Positions 49,468-58,769 are shown, numbered from the stretch's first letter. The stretch: DNA of 64,000 bases from REEB95 sp963785735 (GCA_963785735.1 CAWAWJ010000001.1:1860001-1924000); one strand, 5' to 3'. Numbers and translations: made by a program. The notes: a model not told the origin generated them from the sequence alone.

Positions 49468-50576
49468 GCTTCGTCGAAATCGCCTCGCCGGTCGAGGACA
49501 TCATCGAGGAGGCGCGCAACGGCCGGATGTTTATCCTGGTCGATGACGAGAGCCGCGAGAACGAAGGCGACCTCGTCATCCCGGCGCAGATGGCGACGCC
49601 CGAGGCGATCAACTTCATGGCCAAGCACGGCCGCGGCCTGATCTGCCTGGCGCTGACGCGCGAGCGGGTCGAGCGGTTGAAATTGCCGCTGATGGCGCAG
49701 CAGAACGCCTCGCGGCTCCAGACCGCCTTCACGGTTTCGATCGAGGCGCGCGACGGCGTCACCACCGGCATCTCCGCGCCGGACCGCGCCCGCACCATCG
49801 CAGCCGCCATCGACCCGAGCAAGGGCCCGGATGACATCGTCACGCCCGGCCATGTCTTTCCGCTGATGGCGCGCGACGGCGGCGTGCTGGTGCGCACCGG
49901 CCATACCGAGGCGGCGGTGGACATCGCGCGTCTCGCCGGACTCAATCCCTCGGGCGTGATCTGTGAGATCATGAACGACGACGGCACCATGGCGCGGCGA
50001 TCGGAGCTGGTCGCCTTCGCGCAGCTGCACGGCATCAAGGTCGCGACCATCGCCGACCTGATCGCCTATCGCCGCCGTCACGACCGCATCATCGAGCGCA
50101 AGCTTTCCACCGACTTTCCTGCGATCCACGGCGGCATTTGGCAGATGCATATCTACGTCAACAAGGTCGCCTATGCCGAGCATATCGCTCTGGTGAAGGG
50201 CGATCTTTCGGCCAAGGAACCGGTGCTGGTGCGCATGCACGCGCTCAACGTGCTCGACGACGCGCTCGGCAGCGTCCGGAGCGGCCGCGCCGGCCTGTTG
50301 CAGGGCGCCATGGACGTGATCGCCAAGGAGGGCAGGGGCGTGGTCGTGCTGCTGCGGGAAGCGACGTCGACGGCGCTCAGCGAGCGCGTGCGCGGTTTCC
50401 TCGAAACCGGCAAGACCGTGCCGGAGCTGCGCGATTACGGCATCGGCGCTCAGATCCTGTTCGATCTGGGCGTGCGCGACATGATCCTGTTGTCCAACGT
50501 CGAGCGCAGCATCGTCGGCCTCGAAGGCTACGGCCTTACGGTCGCCGAACGCCGGCCGATCAAACCCGCCAGCTGA
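49464..50576 (+). CDS. ribBA: 3,4-dihydroxy-2-butanone-4-phosphate synthase with degenerate GTP cyclohydrolase II domain
   Basis: 370 residues. The first domain (about 1-205) is a complete RibB: DDESRENEGDLVIPAQMATPEAINFMAKHGRGLICLAL, and GHVFPLMARDGGVLVRTGHTEAAVDIARLAG contain its acidic and histidine residues. It makes the four-carbon unit for lumazine. The second domain has the RibA fold but lacks the zinc cysteines: the usual CLTGD...CDCG is replaced by VLDDALGSVRSGRAG. It is therefore a RibBX-type protein without cyclohydrolase activity, and a separate RibA must exist. The ATG overlaps the restored ribE stop (ATGA). Confidence 0.9.
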   Translation: MSFVEIASPVEDIIEEARNGRMFILVDDESRENEGDLVIPAQMATPEAINFMAKHGRGLICLALTRERVERLKLPLMAQQNASRLQTAFTVSIEARDGVTTGISAPDRARTIAAAIDPSKGPDDIVTPGHVFPLMARDGGVLVRTGHTEAAVDIARLAGLNPSGVICEIMNDDGTMARRSELVAFAQLHGIKVATIADLIAYRRRHDRIIERKLSTDFPAIHGGIWQMHIYVNKVAYAEHIALVKGDLSAKEPVLVRMHALNVLDDALGSVRSGRAGLLQGAMDVIAKEGRGVVVLLREATSTALSERVRGFLETGKTVPELRDYGIGAQILFDLGVRDMILLSNVERSIVGLEGYGLTVAERRPIKPAS

Positions 50577-50577
50577 C

Positions 50578-51018
50578 ATGGCCAAGAAGCCGCAGGTGCT
50601 GATCGTCGAGGCGCGCTATTACGCCCACATCTCCAACGAGCTGTTGCGCGGCGCGCAGGCGGCGTTGGAATCGGGCGGCGCCGACTACGACAAGCTCGAA
50701 GTGCCCGGCTGTTTTGAAATTCCCGCCGCCATCGCGCTCGCGGCGGCGGAGAATAAATATGACGGCTTCCTCGCGCTGGGCTGCGTCATCCGCGGCGAAA
50801 CCTCGCATTACGATTTGATCTGCGCCGAATGCGCCCGCGGCCTCCAGGATCTGGCGATGAAGGGCGTGGCCTTGGGCTTCGGCGTGCTGACGGTGGAGAA
50901 CGAACGCCAGGCCATGGCGCGGGCGCGCAAGGACAAGAAGGACAAGGGCGGCGAGGCGGCGCGCGCCTGTCTCGCCATGGTCGCGCTGAAGCAGCGCTTT
51001 CCGGATAAGAGCCGGTGA
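50578..51018 (+). CDS. ribH: 6,7-dimethyl-8-ribityllumazine synthase
   Basis: 146 residues. It condenses the pyrimidine and butanone phosphate to lumazine. VEARYYAHISNELLRGA, VPGCFEIPAAIALAA, ALGCVIRGETSHYDLICAE and GFGVLTVENERQAMARA are the lumazine synthase motifs. It begins one base after the ribBA stop; its own stop overlaps the GTG of nusB. Confidence 0.96.
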   Translation: MAKKPQVLIVEARYYAHISNELLRGAQAALESGGADYDKLEVPGCFEIPAAIALAAAENKYDGFLALGCVIRGETSHYDLICAECARGLQDLAMKGVALGFGVLTVENERQAMARARKDKKDKGGEAARACLAMVALKQRFPDKSR

Positions 51019-51506
51019 ACCCGCCCTCCGGCCGCAGGCGCACTGCCGCGCGGCTTGCCGCGGTGCAGGCGCTCTACCAGATCGAGTTGACCCAGGCCGA
51101 GCCGCGACTGGTGATCGAGGAATTCCTCGCCCATCGGATGGGCGAGGAAGCCAAGAACGAGGATTTTGGCGAAGCCGACAAGGAATTCTTCGACGCCGTG
51201 GCCGGCGGCGCGGCATTGCACCAGGCCGAACTCGATCGCGCGATTGCCGCCGACCTTTCCCCGGACTGGCCACTCAACCGGCTCGAAACCGTGTTGCGCG
51301 CCATTCTGCGCTGCGGCGCCTTCGAGCTGGCGCACCGCCCGGACGTTCCGGCCGAAATCGTCATCAACGAATATCTCGACATCGCCCATGCCTTCTTCGG
51401 CGAGAAGGAGCCGGGGCTGGTGAACGGCGTGCTCGACAGCCTGGCGCGCCGCTTGCGGGCGGGCGAGCTCGGGGAGAAGCGCCATGGCGCCGAACCGGCG
51501 GCTTGA
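51015..51506 (+). CDS. nusB: Transcription antitermination factor NusB
   Basis: 163 residues. NusB joins NusE (S10) on boxA RNA to prevent premature termination of rRNA transcription. RRTAARLAAVQALYQIE, LRAILRCGAFELAHRPDVPAEIVINEYLDIAHAFFGEKEPGLVNGVLDSLAR are the family motifs. Starts with GTG 51015 that overlaps ribH by 4 bases, and overlaps thiL by 23 bases. Confidence 0.95.
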   Translation: MNPPSGRRRTAARLAAVQALYQIELTQAEPRLVIEEFLAHRMGEEAKNEDFGEADKEFFDAVAGGAALHQAELDRAIAADLSPDWPLNRLETVLRAILRCGAFELAHRPDVPAEIVINEYLDIAHAFFGEKEPGLVNGVLDSLARRLRAGELGEKRHGAEPAA

Positions 51507-52467
51507 TGAATTCGAGCGCATAGCGCGCTTCTTCGCGCCGCTGGCGGCGCCGGGTGGATTGCGATTGCTCGATGACGTTGGACTGATACCCGGCGTCACG
51601 GGCGAGCAATACGTACTCAAGACCGACGCCATCGTCGAAGGGGTGCATTACCGGGCGGAAGATCCGCCGGGCCAGATCGCGCAGAAATTGCTGCGGGTCA
51701 ATCTCTCCGATCTCGCCGCCAAGGGCGCGACGCCGGTGGGGTATCTGCTGGTGACCTGCCTGCCGCCAGCATGCGGCGAGGCGTGGCTCGGGGAATTCGC
51801 CAAGGGTTTGGCCGCCGACCAGAAGCGTTTCGGCATCAAGCTTTATGGCGGAGATTCAACCGCGACGCCGGGGCCGGCGACGCTTTCGGTCGCGGCCTTC
51901 GGCACGGTGAAGCGGGGCAAGGCCATCTTGCGCTCCGGCGCCAAACCGGGCGACCGGATTTATGTATCCGGAACCTTGGGCGACGCTTGCCTGGGCCTGG
52001 CCGCGCTCAAGGGCGAGTTGCCTGGGCTCGACCCGGCAGGGCGCGATTTCTTGATCCGCCGCTACCGCCTGCCCGAGCCGCGGCTTGCCTTGGGCCGGGC
52101 TCTGGCGGGGTTGGCCCATGCCGCCGCCGATATTTCAGACGGGCTGGTCGCTGATTTGGACCATGTTTGCAAGGCCTCGAAGCTCGGCGCCACCATCGAA
52201 GCCAAGCTTCTGCCTTTGTCCAAGCCCGCGCGCGCCGCCATTTTGGCCGAGCCCGAGCGGATTTTCGCGGCGCTCGGAGCGGGCGATGACTACGAGCTGG
52301 TTTTCGCCGTGCCGGCGAAGGCGGAAAAGCGCATCGCCGCTCTTTCGAAGAAACTCAAACTGGCCCTGACGCCGATCGGGCGTTTTAAGAAGGGTTTGGG
52401 CGTACGGGTGCTCGACGCATCCGGCAAACCCGCCACCTTGCCGCAGGCGGGCTACCGCCACTTCTAA
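51484..52467 (+). CDS. thiL: Thiamine-monophosphate kinase
   Basis: 327 residues. It phosphorylates thiamine monophosphate to the active diphosphate. DEFERIARFFAP, LKTDAIVEGVHY, VNLSDLAAKGATPVGYLL, LYGGDSTATPG, AADISDGLVADLDHV and GAGDDYELVFAVP are the conserved metal and nucleotide motifs of ThiL. It ends the glyA-rib-nusB-thiL block. Confidence 0.96.
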   Translation: MAPNRRLDEFERIARFFAPLAAPGGLRLLDDVGLIPGVTGEQYVLKTDAIVEGVHYRAEDPPGQIAQKLLRVNLSDLAAKGATPVGYLLVTCLPPACGEAWLGEFAKGLAADQKRFGIKLYGGDSTATPGPATLSVAAFGTVKRGKAILRSGAKPGDRIYVSGTLGDACLGLAALKGELPGLDPAGRDFLIRRYRLPEPRLALGRALAGLAHAAADISDGLVADLDHVCKASKLGATIEAKLLPLSKPARAAILAEPERIFAALGAGDDYELVFAVPAKAEKRIAALSKKLKLALTPIGRFKKGLGVRVLDASGKPATLPQAGYRHF

Positions 52468-52595
52468 ATCGCAGTCCCCGAGCCTTGGCTGGGCGGGGCT
52501 TTCGGGCATAATCCTCCTAGGTTGCCTCGGCGGTTGCGTTCTGGCATGGTCCGCCCGCTTTTTCCGGAACGATTCGAGCGCGGGGGAATTTCGAC

Positions 52596-54689
52596 ATGAG
52601 CTTGGCCTATTGGGTGATCATCCTCGGCGGCGTGACCGCCGTGCTCTACGGCATCCTGACCAGCCGGTCGGTGCTGGCGGCCGATGCCGGCTCGGCGCGC
52701 ATGCAGGCCATCTCCGCCGCGGTGCAGGAAGGCGCCCAGGCCTACCTCAACCGCCAATACCGCACCATCGCCATGGTCGGCGCGGTCATCTTCGTCATCC
52801 TGTTCGTGACCTTGGGCTGGCGCAGCGGGCTCGGTTTTCTGATCGGCGCGGTGCTGTCGGGCGCGGCCGGTTACATCGGCATGAATATTTCGGTGCGCGC
52901 CAATGTACGCACCGCTCAGGCGGCGAAGAAAGGCCTTGCCGCCGGCCTCGACATCGCTTTCCGCGCCGGCGCCGTCACCGGCATGCTGGTGGTGGGCCTG
53001 GGGCTGCTGGGCGTCACGCTCTACTACCTGTTCCTGCGGGCCACGCTGCCGGTCGACAATCCCCGTCCCATTCTCGAAGCGCTGGTGGCCTTGAGCTTCG
53101 GCGCCTCGCTGATCTCGATTTTCGCGCGGCTGGGCGGCGGCATCTTCACCAAGGGCGCCGATGTCGGCGCCGATCTGGTGGGCAAGGTCGAAGCCGGCAT
53201 TCCCGAGGACGATCCGCGCAACCCGGCGGTGATCGCCGACAATGTGGGCGACAATGTCGGCGACTGCGCCGGCATGGCTGCCGATCTGTTCGAGACCTAT
53301 GCCGTAACCATCGTTGCGACCATGCTGCTCTGCGCGATCTTCTTCGACGGCGCCCTGCGCGACACCATCATGGTGCTGCCGCTGCTGATCGGCGGCGTGT
53401 GCATCTTCACCTCGGTAATCGGCACGTTCTTCGTCCGGTTGGGATCGAGCAAGAACATCATGGCAGCGCTCTATAAGGGGCTGGTCGTGGCCGGCGTTCT
53501 CTCGGCGGGAGCGATCTGGTTCTCGATCTCCAAACTGCTCGGCATGGATACCATGATGATCATGACCAACGGCACCATCACCACCGGTTCCCGTCTGTTC
53601 TATTGCGCGCTGGTGGGATTGGCCGTCACCGGCCTTCTGGTCTGGATCACCGAATACTACACCTCGACATTCTACCGCCCGGTCCAGAGCATCGCCAAAA
53701 GCTCGACCACCGGCCACGGCACCAATGTCATCCAGGGTCTGGCGATCTCGATGGAATCGACCGCGCTGCCGGTGATCGTGATCTGCGGCGGCATCATCGC
53801 CTCCTATCTCTTGAGCGGCGTGTTCGGCATCGGCATCGCGGCCACCACCATGCTGGCCTTGGCCGGCATGATCGTGGCGCTCGACGCCTACGGGCCGGTC
53901 ACCGACAACGCCGGCGGCATCGCCGAAATGGCCAATCTGCCGAAGAACGTGCGCAAGATCACCGACGCGCTCGATGCCGTCGGCAATACCACCAAGGCGG
54001 TCACCAAGGGCTATGCCATCGGCTCGGCCGCGCTCGCGGCGCTGGTGCTGTTCGCCGCCTACACCAACGATCTGCGCTATTACTTCCCCGGCCTCGACGT
54101 GCGCTTCGCGTTGCAGGACCCCTATGTGGTGGTCGGCCTGTTCGTGGGCGGCCTCTTGCCCTATCTCTTCGCCTCGATGGGCATGACCGCGGTCGGCCGC
54201 GCCGCGGGCTCGGTGGTGATCGAGGTGCGCCGCCAGTTCAAGCAGATCAAGGGCATCATGTCGGGCCGGGGCAAGCCCGATTACGGCCGCGCCGTCGATC
54301 TGCTCACCAAGGCGGCGATCAAGGAGATGATCCTCCCCTCGCTGTTGCCGGTGCTGGCACCGGTGGTTCTGTTCTTCGTCGTCCAGGCGATCGGCGGCAA
54401 GGCCGCCGGATTCAGCGCGCTGGGCGCGATGCTCTTGGGGACCATCGTCACCGGCATCTTCGTCGCCATTTCGATGACCTCGGGCGGCGGCGCCTGGGAC
54501 AACGCCAAGAAATACATCGAGGAAGGCCGGTATGGCGGCAAGGGCTCGGAAGCCCACAAGGCCGCGGTGACCGGCGACACCGTCGGCGATCCCTACAAGG
54601 ACACCGCCGGGCCGGCGGTCAACCCGATGATCAAGATCACCAACATCGTGGCGATTTTGCTGCTGGCCATGCTCGCGGCGTGGCGCTGA
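52596..54689 (+). CDS. hppA: Membrane H+-translocating pyrophosphatase
   Basis: 697 residues with about 16 membrane segments. It hydrolyses pyrophosphate and pumps protons across the inner membrane. The pyrophosphate site is in DVGADLVGKVEAGIPEDDPRNPAVIADNVGDNVGDCAGMAADLFE. GNTTKAVTKGYAIGSAAL carries lysine after GNTT, the mark of the potassium-independent class (alanine in the potassium-dependent class). The C-terminal GGAWDNAKKYIEEG and GDTVGDPYKDTAGPAVNPMIKI are standard. It is a single gene, convergent with bamE 22 bases away. The long antisense frame across it is a codon-bias artefact. Confidence 0.97.
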   Translation: MSLAYWVIILGGVTAVLYGILTSRSVLAADAGSARMQAISAAVQEGAQAYLNRQYRTIAMVGAVIFVILFVTLGWRSGLGFLIGAVLSGAAGYIGMNISVRANVRTAQAAKKGLAAGLDIAFRAGAVTGMLVVGLGLLGVTLYYLFLRATLPVDNPRPILEALVALSFGASLISIFARLGGGIFTKGADVGADLVGKVEAGIPEDDPRNPAVIADNVGDNVGDCAGMAADLFETYAVTIVATMLLCAIFFDGALRDTIMVLPLLIGGVCIFTSVIGTFFVRLGSSKNIMAALYKGLVVAGVLSAGAIWFSISKLLGMDTMMIMTNGTITTGSRLFYCALVGLAVTGLLVWITEYYTSTFYRPVQSIAKSSTTGHGTNVIQGLAISMESTALPVIVICGGIIASYLLSGVFGIGIAATTMLALAGMIVALDAYGPVTDNAGGIAEMANLPKNVRKITDALDAVGNTTKAVTKGYAIGSAALAALVLFAAYTNDLRYYFPGLDVRFALQDPYVVVGLFVGGLLPYLFASMGMTAVGRAAGSVVIEVRRQFKQIKGIMSGRGKPDYGRAVDLLTKAAIKEMILPSLLPVLAPVVLFFVVQAIGGKAAGFSALGAMLLGTIVTGIFVAISMTSGGGAWDNAKKYIEEGRYGGKGSEAHKAAVTGDTVGDPYKDTAGPAVNPMIKITNIVAILLLAMLAAWR

Positions 54690-54711
54690 CGGAAAAGCGG
54701 CAAGCGCGGGC

Positions 54712-55206
54712 TTACGGCCCGCCGCCCTGGTCCCCGTTGGTGCGGGGCTTGTCGACGAACTTGCCGAAATTGCCGAGGAACATCTCGATGGTCGAGAATT
54801 CGCGGCCGTTGGTCGGCGTGGCGTTGGGATTGGGCGTCACCGCCTGGGCGTCTTGAATGCCGCGATTGCCGATGGTCTTGACCACGCCGTCCTGATCGAA
54901 GGTGATCGCGACCACGTCTTGATCGAGCACTTCGGTGCGGAACCAGGCCACGGTCTTGGTTTTCTGGCTGATGTAATACCAGGTGTTGGGATCGAAGGCG
55001 GCGACCGAGGAGGGTGAGCCGATGAGGCGCGTCACCGTCGCCTTGTCGGTCTCGCCCGGCTTGATTTGGGCGAGGTTGTTCTCGTCAGGCTTATTGCCGC
55101 GCTGGTCGATCGGAATGTCGCAGGATGCCAAAGCCAAGCCCACGCAAAGAATCGCGGCGAGGCGCCAAGGGCGACGGCGATCAAAGGACTTGAAAAACAT
55201 TTCCAT
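54712..55206 (-). CDS. bamE: Outer membrane assembly lipoprotein BamE (SmpA/OmlA)
   Basis: 164 residues. A signal peptide ends in the lipobox LALASC, so the mature protein is a lipoprotein facing the periplasm as part of the BAM complex. QIKPGETDKATVTRLIGSPSSVAAFDPNTWYYISQKTKTVAWFRTEVLDQDVVAITFDQDGVVKTI is the BamE fold. A C-terminal tail of about 35 residues rich in Thr/Asn/Gly follows. It may start at ATG 55206 or 55200. It diverges from the bc1 chaperone gene, the usual alphaproteobacterial order. Confidence 0.94.
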   Translation of the reverse strand: MEMFFKSFDRRRPWRLAAILCVGLALASCDIPIDQRGNKPDENNLAQIKPGETDKATVTRLIGSPSSVAAFDPNTWYYISQKTKTVAWFRTEVLDQDVVAITFDQDGVVKTIGNRGIQDAQAVTPNPNATPTNGREFSTIEMFLGNFGKFVDKPRTNGDQGGGP

Positions 55207-55268
55207 GTCGGCGGAAAGTTGTATCCTGAAAGGCCCCGTCTTTCAATGGGCTAACCGGGGTTTTTGAC

Positions 55269-55802
55269 ATGGCCTTCGCCGCGCTGTTCCGCCGCAAATC
55301 CCGCCCGAGCGCCGCCCATGCGCTTTATGGCGAAATCGTCAATGCCTCGCGTGCGCCCGCCTTTTTCGCCGCCTGGGGCGTGCCCGACACGCTCGACGGG
55401 CGTTTCGAGATGATCGCGCTCCACGCCTTCCTGGCGCTGCGGCGGCTCAAATCCGCGCCCGGGGCCGCGGCATTCTCCCAAGAACTGTTCGATCTCATGT
55501 TCGCCGATCTCGACCGGAACTTGCGCGAAATGGGGGCGAGCGATCTCGGCGTCGGCCGCCAGGTCAAGGTCATGGCGCAGTCATTCTATGGCCGCATCCG
55601 CGCCTATGAGCGGGGACTCGCGGGCGAGGAGAATCTCGAAGAGGCGCTGAAGCGGAATCTGTTCGGCACGGCCAAGCCTGCGCCCGCACGGCTCGCGGAT
55701 GCCGCCGCCTATCTGCGCCGCCAAGATGCGGCGCTGGCGCGCGCGCCGGCCGCTGCGTTGCTGCGTGGCGAATTGCCGCTGGATACCGGGGAGGGGGCAT
55801 GA
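55269..55802 (+). CDS. Ubiquinol-cytochrome c chaperone family protein
   Basis: 177 residues of the CBP3/UQCC1 family. In mitochondria this chaperone assists cytochrome b in assembly of the bc1 complex; the alphaproteobacterial versions are thought to do the same. ALYGEIVNASRAPAFFAAWGVPDTLDGRFEMIALHAFLALRRLK and SQELFDLMFADLDRNLREMGASDLGVGRQVKVMAQSFYGRI are the conserved blocks. It overlaps the DUF177 gene by 4 bases (ATGA). Confidence 0.94.
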   Translation: MAFAALFRRKSRPSAAHALYGEIVNASRAPAFFAAWGVPDTLDGRFEMIALHAFLALRRLKSAPGAAAFSQELFDLMFADLDRNLREMGASDLGVGRQVKVMAQSFYGRIRAYERGLAGEENLEEALKRNLFGTAKPAPARLADAAAYLRRQDAALARAPAAALLRGELPLDTGEGA

Positions 55803-56320
55803 AAGCGCCACCGCCCGAATTTTCCCGGCCCATCGAAGTGGCGCGGCTCAGGCGCGACGAGCAGAGCTTCGAGATCGCGGCCAACAAGGCGGAGCGCGCG
55901 GCGCTCGCCAAGCGCTTCGATCTCATGGCGCTCGCCAATCTGACGGCGGTGGTGCGGCTCGGGCAGATTCCTGGCGGCCTCTTCCGCCTGACCGCCGAGC
56001 TCGACGCCGACGTGACCCAGGCCTGCGTCGTGTCGCTGGCGCCGGTCCAAAGCCGGGTCGAGGAGGGCTTCACCGTGCTCTATGGCGGCGGCGGCGAGGC
56101 GCAGGAGGTCAACCTCGACGGTGCGGCCGAAACCATCGAACCCATCGAAAACGGCGTCATCGACATCGGCGAAGCGGTGGCCCAGCAGCTCTCGCTGGCG
56201 CTTGACCCGTTCCCCCACGCGCCCGGGGCCGCGGCCCCGGTCCCGGCCGGCGACGCCAAGCCGCCATCGCCCTTTGAGGCCCTGGCGGCCCTCAAAAAGC
56301 AGAATAATTCCAAGGAATAG
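55799..56320 (+). CDS. DUF177/YceD family protein
   Basis: 173 residues. YceD-family proteins precede rpmF in most bacteria and are linked to 23S rRNA metabolism. FSRPIEVARLRRDEQSFEIAANKAERAALAKRFDL and VTQACVVSLAPVQSRVEEGFTVLY are the family's conserved parts, followed by DIGEAVAQQLSLALDPFPHAPG. It lacks a C-terminal CxxC. It overlaps the bc1 chaperone gene and lies 93 bases before rpmF. Confidence 0.93.
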   Translation: MKAPPPEFSRPIEVARLRRDEQSFEIAANKAERAALAKRFDLMALANLTAVVRLGQIPGGLFRLTAELDADVTQACVVSLAPVQSRVEEGFTVLYGGGGEAQEVNLDGAAETIEPIENGVIDIGEAVAQQLSLALDPFPHAPGAAAPVPAGDAKPPSPFEALAALKKQNNSKE

Positions 56321-56413
56321 GCGAACGAGGTTGCGGCAAAGCCCGATTTTCGCTACCTAACTGCGGCCCAGCCCCGCCGGGGCCAAATCCCCAAAACTTC
56401 CGAGTTTCACGCC

Positions 56414-56602
56414 ATGGCCGTTCCGAAGAAAAAGACCTCCAAGTCGCGCCGCAACATGCGGCGTTCGCACCACGCGCTGAAGCCCTCGGTTTACACCGAA
56501 TGCCCGAATTGCGGCGAGTTGAGGCGGCCGCATCACCTTTGCGCCGCTTGCGGCTATTACGACGGGCGCGAAGTGGTTCCGGCGCCGACCGAGACGGCGT
56601 GA
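56414..56602 (+). CDS. rpmF: 50S ribosomal protein L32
   Basis: 62 residues. MAVPKKKTSKSRRNMRRSHHAL is the invariant N-terminus; CPNCGELRRPHHLCAACGYYDGREV carries the zinc-binding cysteine pairs. It is the start of the rpmF-plsX-fabH-ihfA-MerR block. Confidence 0.98.
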   Translation: MAVPKKKTSKSRRNMRRSHHALKPSVYTECPNCGELRRPHHLCAACGYYDGREVVPAPTETA

Positions 56603-56630
56603 CGCGCGCGGGGGCGGGGGGAACCCGGCT

Positions 56631-57692
56631 TTGAGCAAACGGCTGGTCATCGCGCTCGACGCCATGGGCGGCGAACAAGCGCCCGAGATGGTGGTGAAGG
56701 GCGCCGACATCGCTCTGGTGCGCTACCCCCAGGCCGAGTTCCGTTTCTACGGCATCGAAAGCCGCATCCGTCCGCTGCTGGACAAGCTCCCCAAACTGGC
56801 GGCCCGCGCCGTCATCCACCACACCGACGAATTCGTCACCGACGACGCCAAGCCCTCGATCGCGCTCCGGGGCGCGCGCAACTCCTCGATGCGGCTCGCC
56901 ATCGACGCCGTGGCGGCGGGCGAGGCCGATTGCGTGGTTTCGGCCGGCAACACCGGCGCGCTGATGGCCATGGCGAAATTCGTGCTCAAGATGATACCCG
57001 GCATCGACCGGCCGGCGATCGCCTGCTTCATGCCGACGCTCCGAAGCGAGAGCGTGATGCTCGATCTCGGCGCCAATGTCGAATGCGATTCCGAAAATCT
57101 GGTGCAGTTCGCGTTGCTGGGCGACGTGTTCGCGCGCACCGTGCTGGGCGTGACCCAGCCGATCGTGGGATTGCTGAACGTGGGCTCCGAGGAGATGAAG
57201 GGCAACGACGCGGTGCGCGGCGCGGCCTTGAGACTCAGGGGCCCAGGCGCGCCGGTCAAGTTCCACGGCTTCATCGAGGGCAACGACATCGCCGCCGGCA
57301 CGGTCGACGTGGTCGTGACCGACGGTTTCACGGGAAACGTCGCGCTCAAGACCATCGAGGGCACGGCGCGGCTTTATTCGGGATTTCTGCGCTCCGCTTT
57401 CCGCTCGTCGCTGGTGGCCCGGCTGGGCTATGTGTTCGCCAACCGCGCGCTCGGCAAGCTCCGCAAGCGCATGGACCCGCGGCGCTATAATGGCGCGGTG
57501 TTCCTGGGCATCCAGGGGATATGCGTGAAGAGCCATGGTTCGACCGACCCGCTCGGCTTCGCCAACGCCATCGGCGTCGCCTGCGACATGGAGATCAACG
57601 GCTTCCTCGAAAAGCTGCATGAGGAGATTTTGCAGATGAGCGCCTTGCCCGTGGCGGCGGAACCGACGGCGGCGGGCGGCGCGCGGTCATGA
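56631..57692 (+). CDS. plsX: Phosphate acyltransferase PlsX
   Basis: 353 residues. It makes acyl-phosphate from acyl-ACP for phospholipid synthesis. VIALDAMGGEQAPEMVVKGADIAL, AVAAGEADCVVSAGNTGALMAMAKF and VVTDGFTGNVALKTIEGTAR are PlsX signatures. The start is TTG 56631, preceded by GGGGCGGGGGGAA. It overlaps fabH by 4 bases. Confidence 0.96.
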   Translation: MSKRLVIALDAMGGEQAPEMVVKGADIALVRYPQAEFRFYGIESRIRPLLDKLPKLAARAVIHHTDEFVTDDAKPSIALRGARNSSMRLAIDAVAAGEADCVVSAGNTGALMAMAKFVLKMIPGIDRPAIACFMPTLRSESVMLDLGANVECDSENLVQFALLGDVFARTVLGVTQPIVGLLNVGSEEMKGNDAVRGAALRLRGPGAPVKFHGFIEGNDIAAGTVDVVVTDGFTGNVALKTIEGTARLYSGFLRSAFRSSLVARLGYVFANRALGKLRKRMDPRRYNGAVFLGIQGICVKSHGSTDPLGFANAIGVACDMEINGFLEKLHEEILQMSALPVAAEPTAAGGARS

Positions 57693-58687
57693 ACCACCGC
57701 TCGCAGGTCCTGGGTTGCGGCTCCTATTTGCCCGAGCGCATTGTCACCAACGCCGAGCTTGCGACCAGGCTCGACACCTCCGACGAATGGATCGTGCAAC
57801 GCACCGGTATCCGCCAACGCCACATCGCCGCCGAGGGCGAATTCACCTCGCATCTCGCCATCAAGGCGGCGGAGAAGGCCCTGGCTTCCGCAAAATGCAA
57901 ACCCAGCGACATCGATTTGATCGTGCTCGCCACCGCCACGCCTGACAACACTTTCCCCGCCACCGCGTCAAAAGTGCAGGCGAGCCTCGGCGTCACCAAG
58001 GGCGCCGCTTTCGACATCCACGCCGTCTGCACCGGGTTTATCTATGCCCTGTCGGTGGCCGATAACGCGTTGCGTTGCGGCCAGGCCAGCCGCGCCTTGG
58101 TGATCGGCGCTGAAACTTTCTCGCGCATCCTCGACTGGACCGATCGCGGCACTTGCGTGCTGTTCGGCGACGGCGCCGGCGCCTTGGTGCTGGAGGCGAA
58201 GCCCGCCAATGGCGGCGCGGCGGAGAGCCGGGGCTCGAACATGAAGGAGCGCGGCATTCTCTCGACCCATTTGCACACCGACGGCAAGGGCTACGGTCTG
58301 CTCTATGTCGATGGCGGCCCGTCCACCACCGGCACCGCGGGGCATTTGCGCATGGACGGCAAGAAGATCTTCCTCCATGCGGTGCAGCGCCTGGCCGAGG
58401 TGGCGCAAGAGGCGCTCGACGCCAACGGACTTGAAGCCAAGGATATCGACTGGCTGGTGCCGCATCAGGCCAATCGCCGGATCATCGACGGCACCGGCAA
58501 GAAGCTGGGCATATCGGGCGACAAGGTGGTGGTGACCATCGACCGCCACGCCAACACCTCGGCGGCCTCGGTTCCGCTCGCGCTCGCCGAGGCCAGCGGC
58601 GACGGCCGGATCAAGCCCGGCCAGCTGGTGCTACTCGAGGCCATGGGCGGCGGGTTGACCTGGGGCGCCGGGCTGGTGCGCTGGTAG
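57689..58687 (+). CDS. fabH: 3-oxoacyl-ACP synthase III
   Basis: 332 residues. It condenses acetyl-CoA with malonyl-ACP to begin fatty acid synthesis. The catalytic cysteine is in DIHAVCTGFIYAL, histidine in WLVPHQANRRIID and asparagine in DRHANTSAASVPLALAEA. SDEWIVQRTGIRQRHIAAEGE is the family's early motif. Its ATG overlaps the plsX stop (ATGA). Confidence 0.97.
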   Translation: MNHRSQVLGCGSYLPERIVTNAELATRLDTSDEWIVQRTGIRQRHIAAEGEFTSHLAIKAAEKALASAKCKPSDIDLIVLATATPDNTFPATASKVQASLGVTKGAAFDIHAVCTGFIYALSVADNALRCGQASRALVIGAETFSRILDWTDRGTCVLFGDGAGALVLEAKPANGGAAESRGSNMKERGILSTHLHTDGKGYGLLYVDGGPSTTGTAGHLRMDGKKIFLHAVQRLAEVAQEALDANGLEAKDIDWLVPHQANRRIIDGTGKKLGISGDKVVVTIDRHANTSAASVPLALAEASGDGRIKPGQLVLLEAMGGGLTWGAGLVRW

Positions 58688-58769
58688 GGCCTGAAGCCGC
58701 ATTCCGGGCGGGTTTCGGGATGGTTAAAGTTATCCCCGTTATTCAAGAGCTGCCCACAAGACGCTGTAT

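Noticed and set aside
48873..50576. A natural RibE-RibBA fusion protein
   Set aside because: The residues joining the two parts are out-of-frame; deleting one A restores a normal ribE end and ATGA overlap.
52464..54557. A 697-residue frame on the minus strand
   Set aside because: It is the codon-bias antisense shadow of hppA, His/Asp/Gly-rich with no domain.
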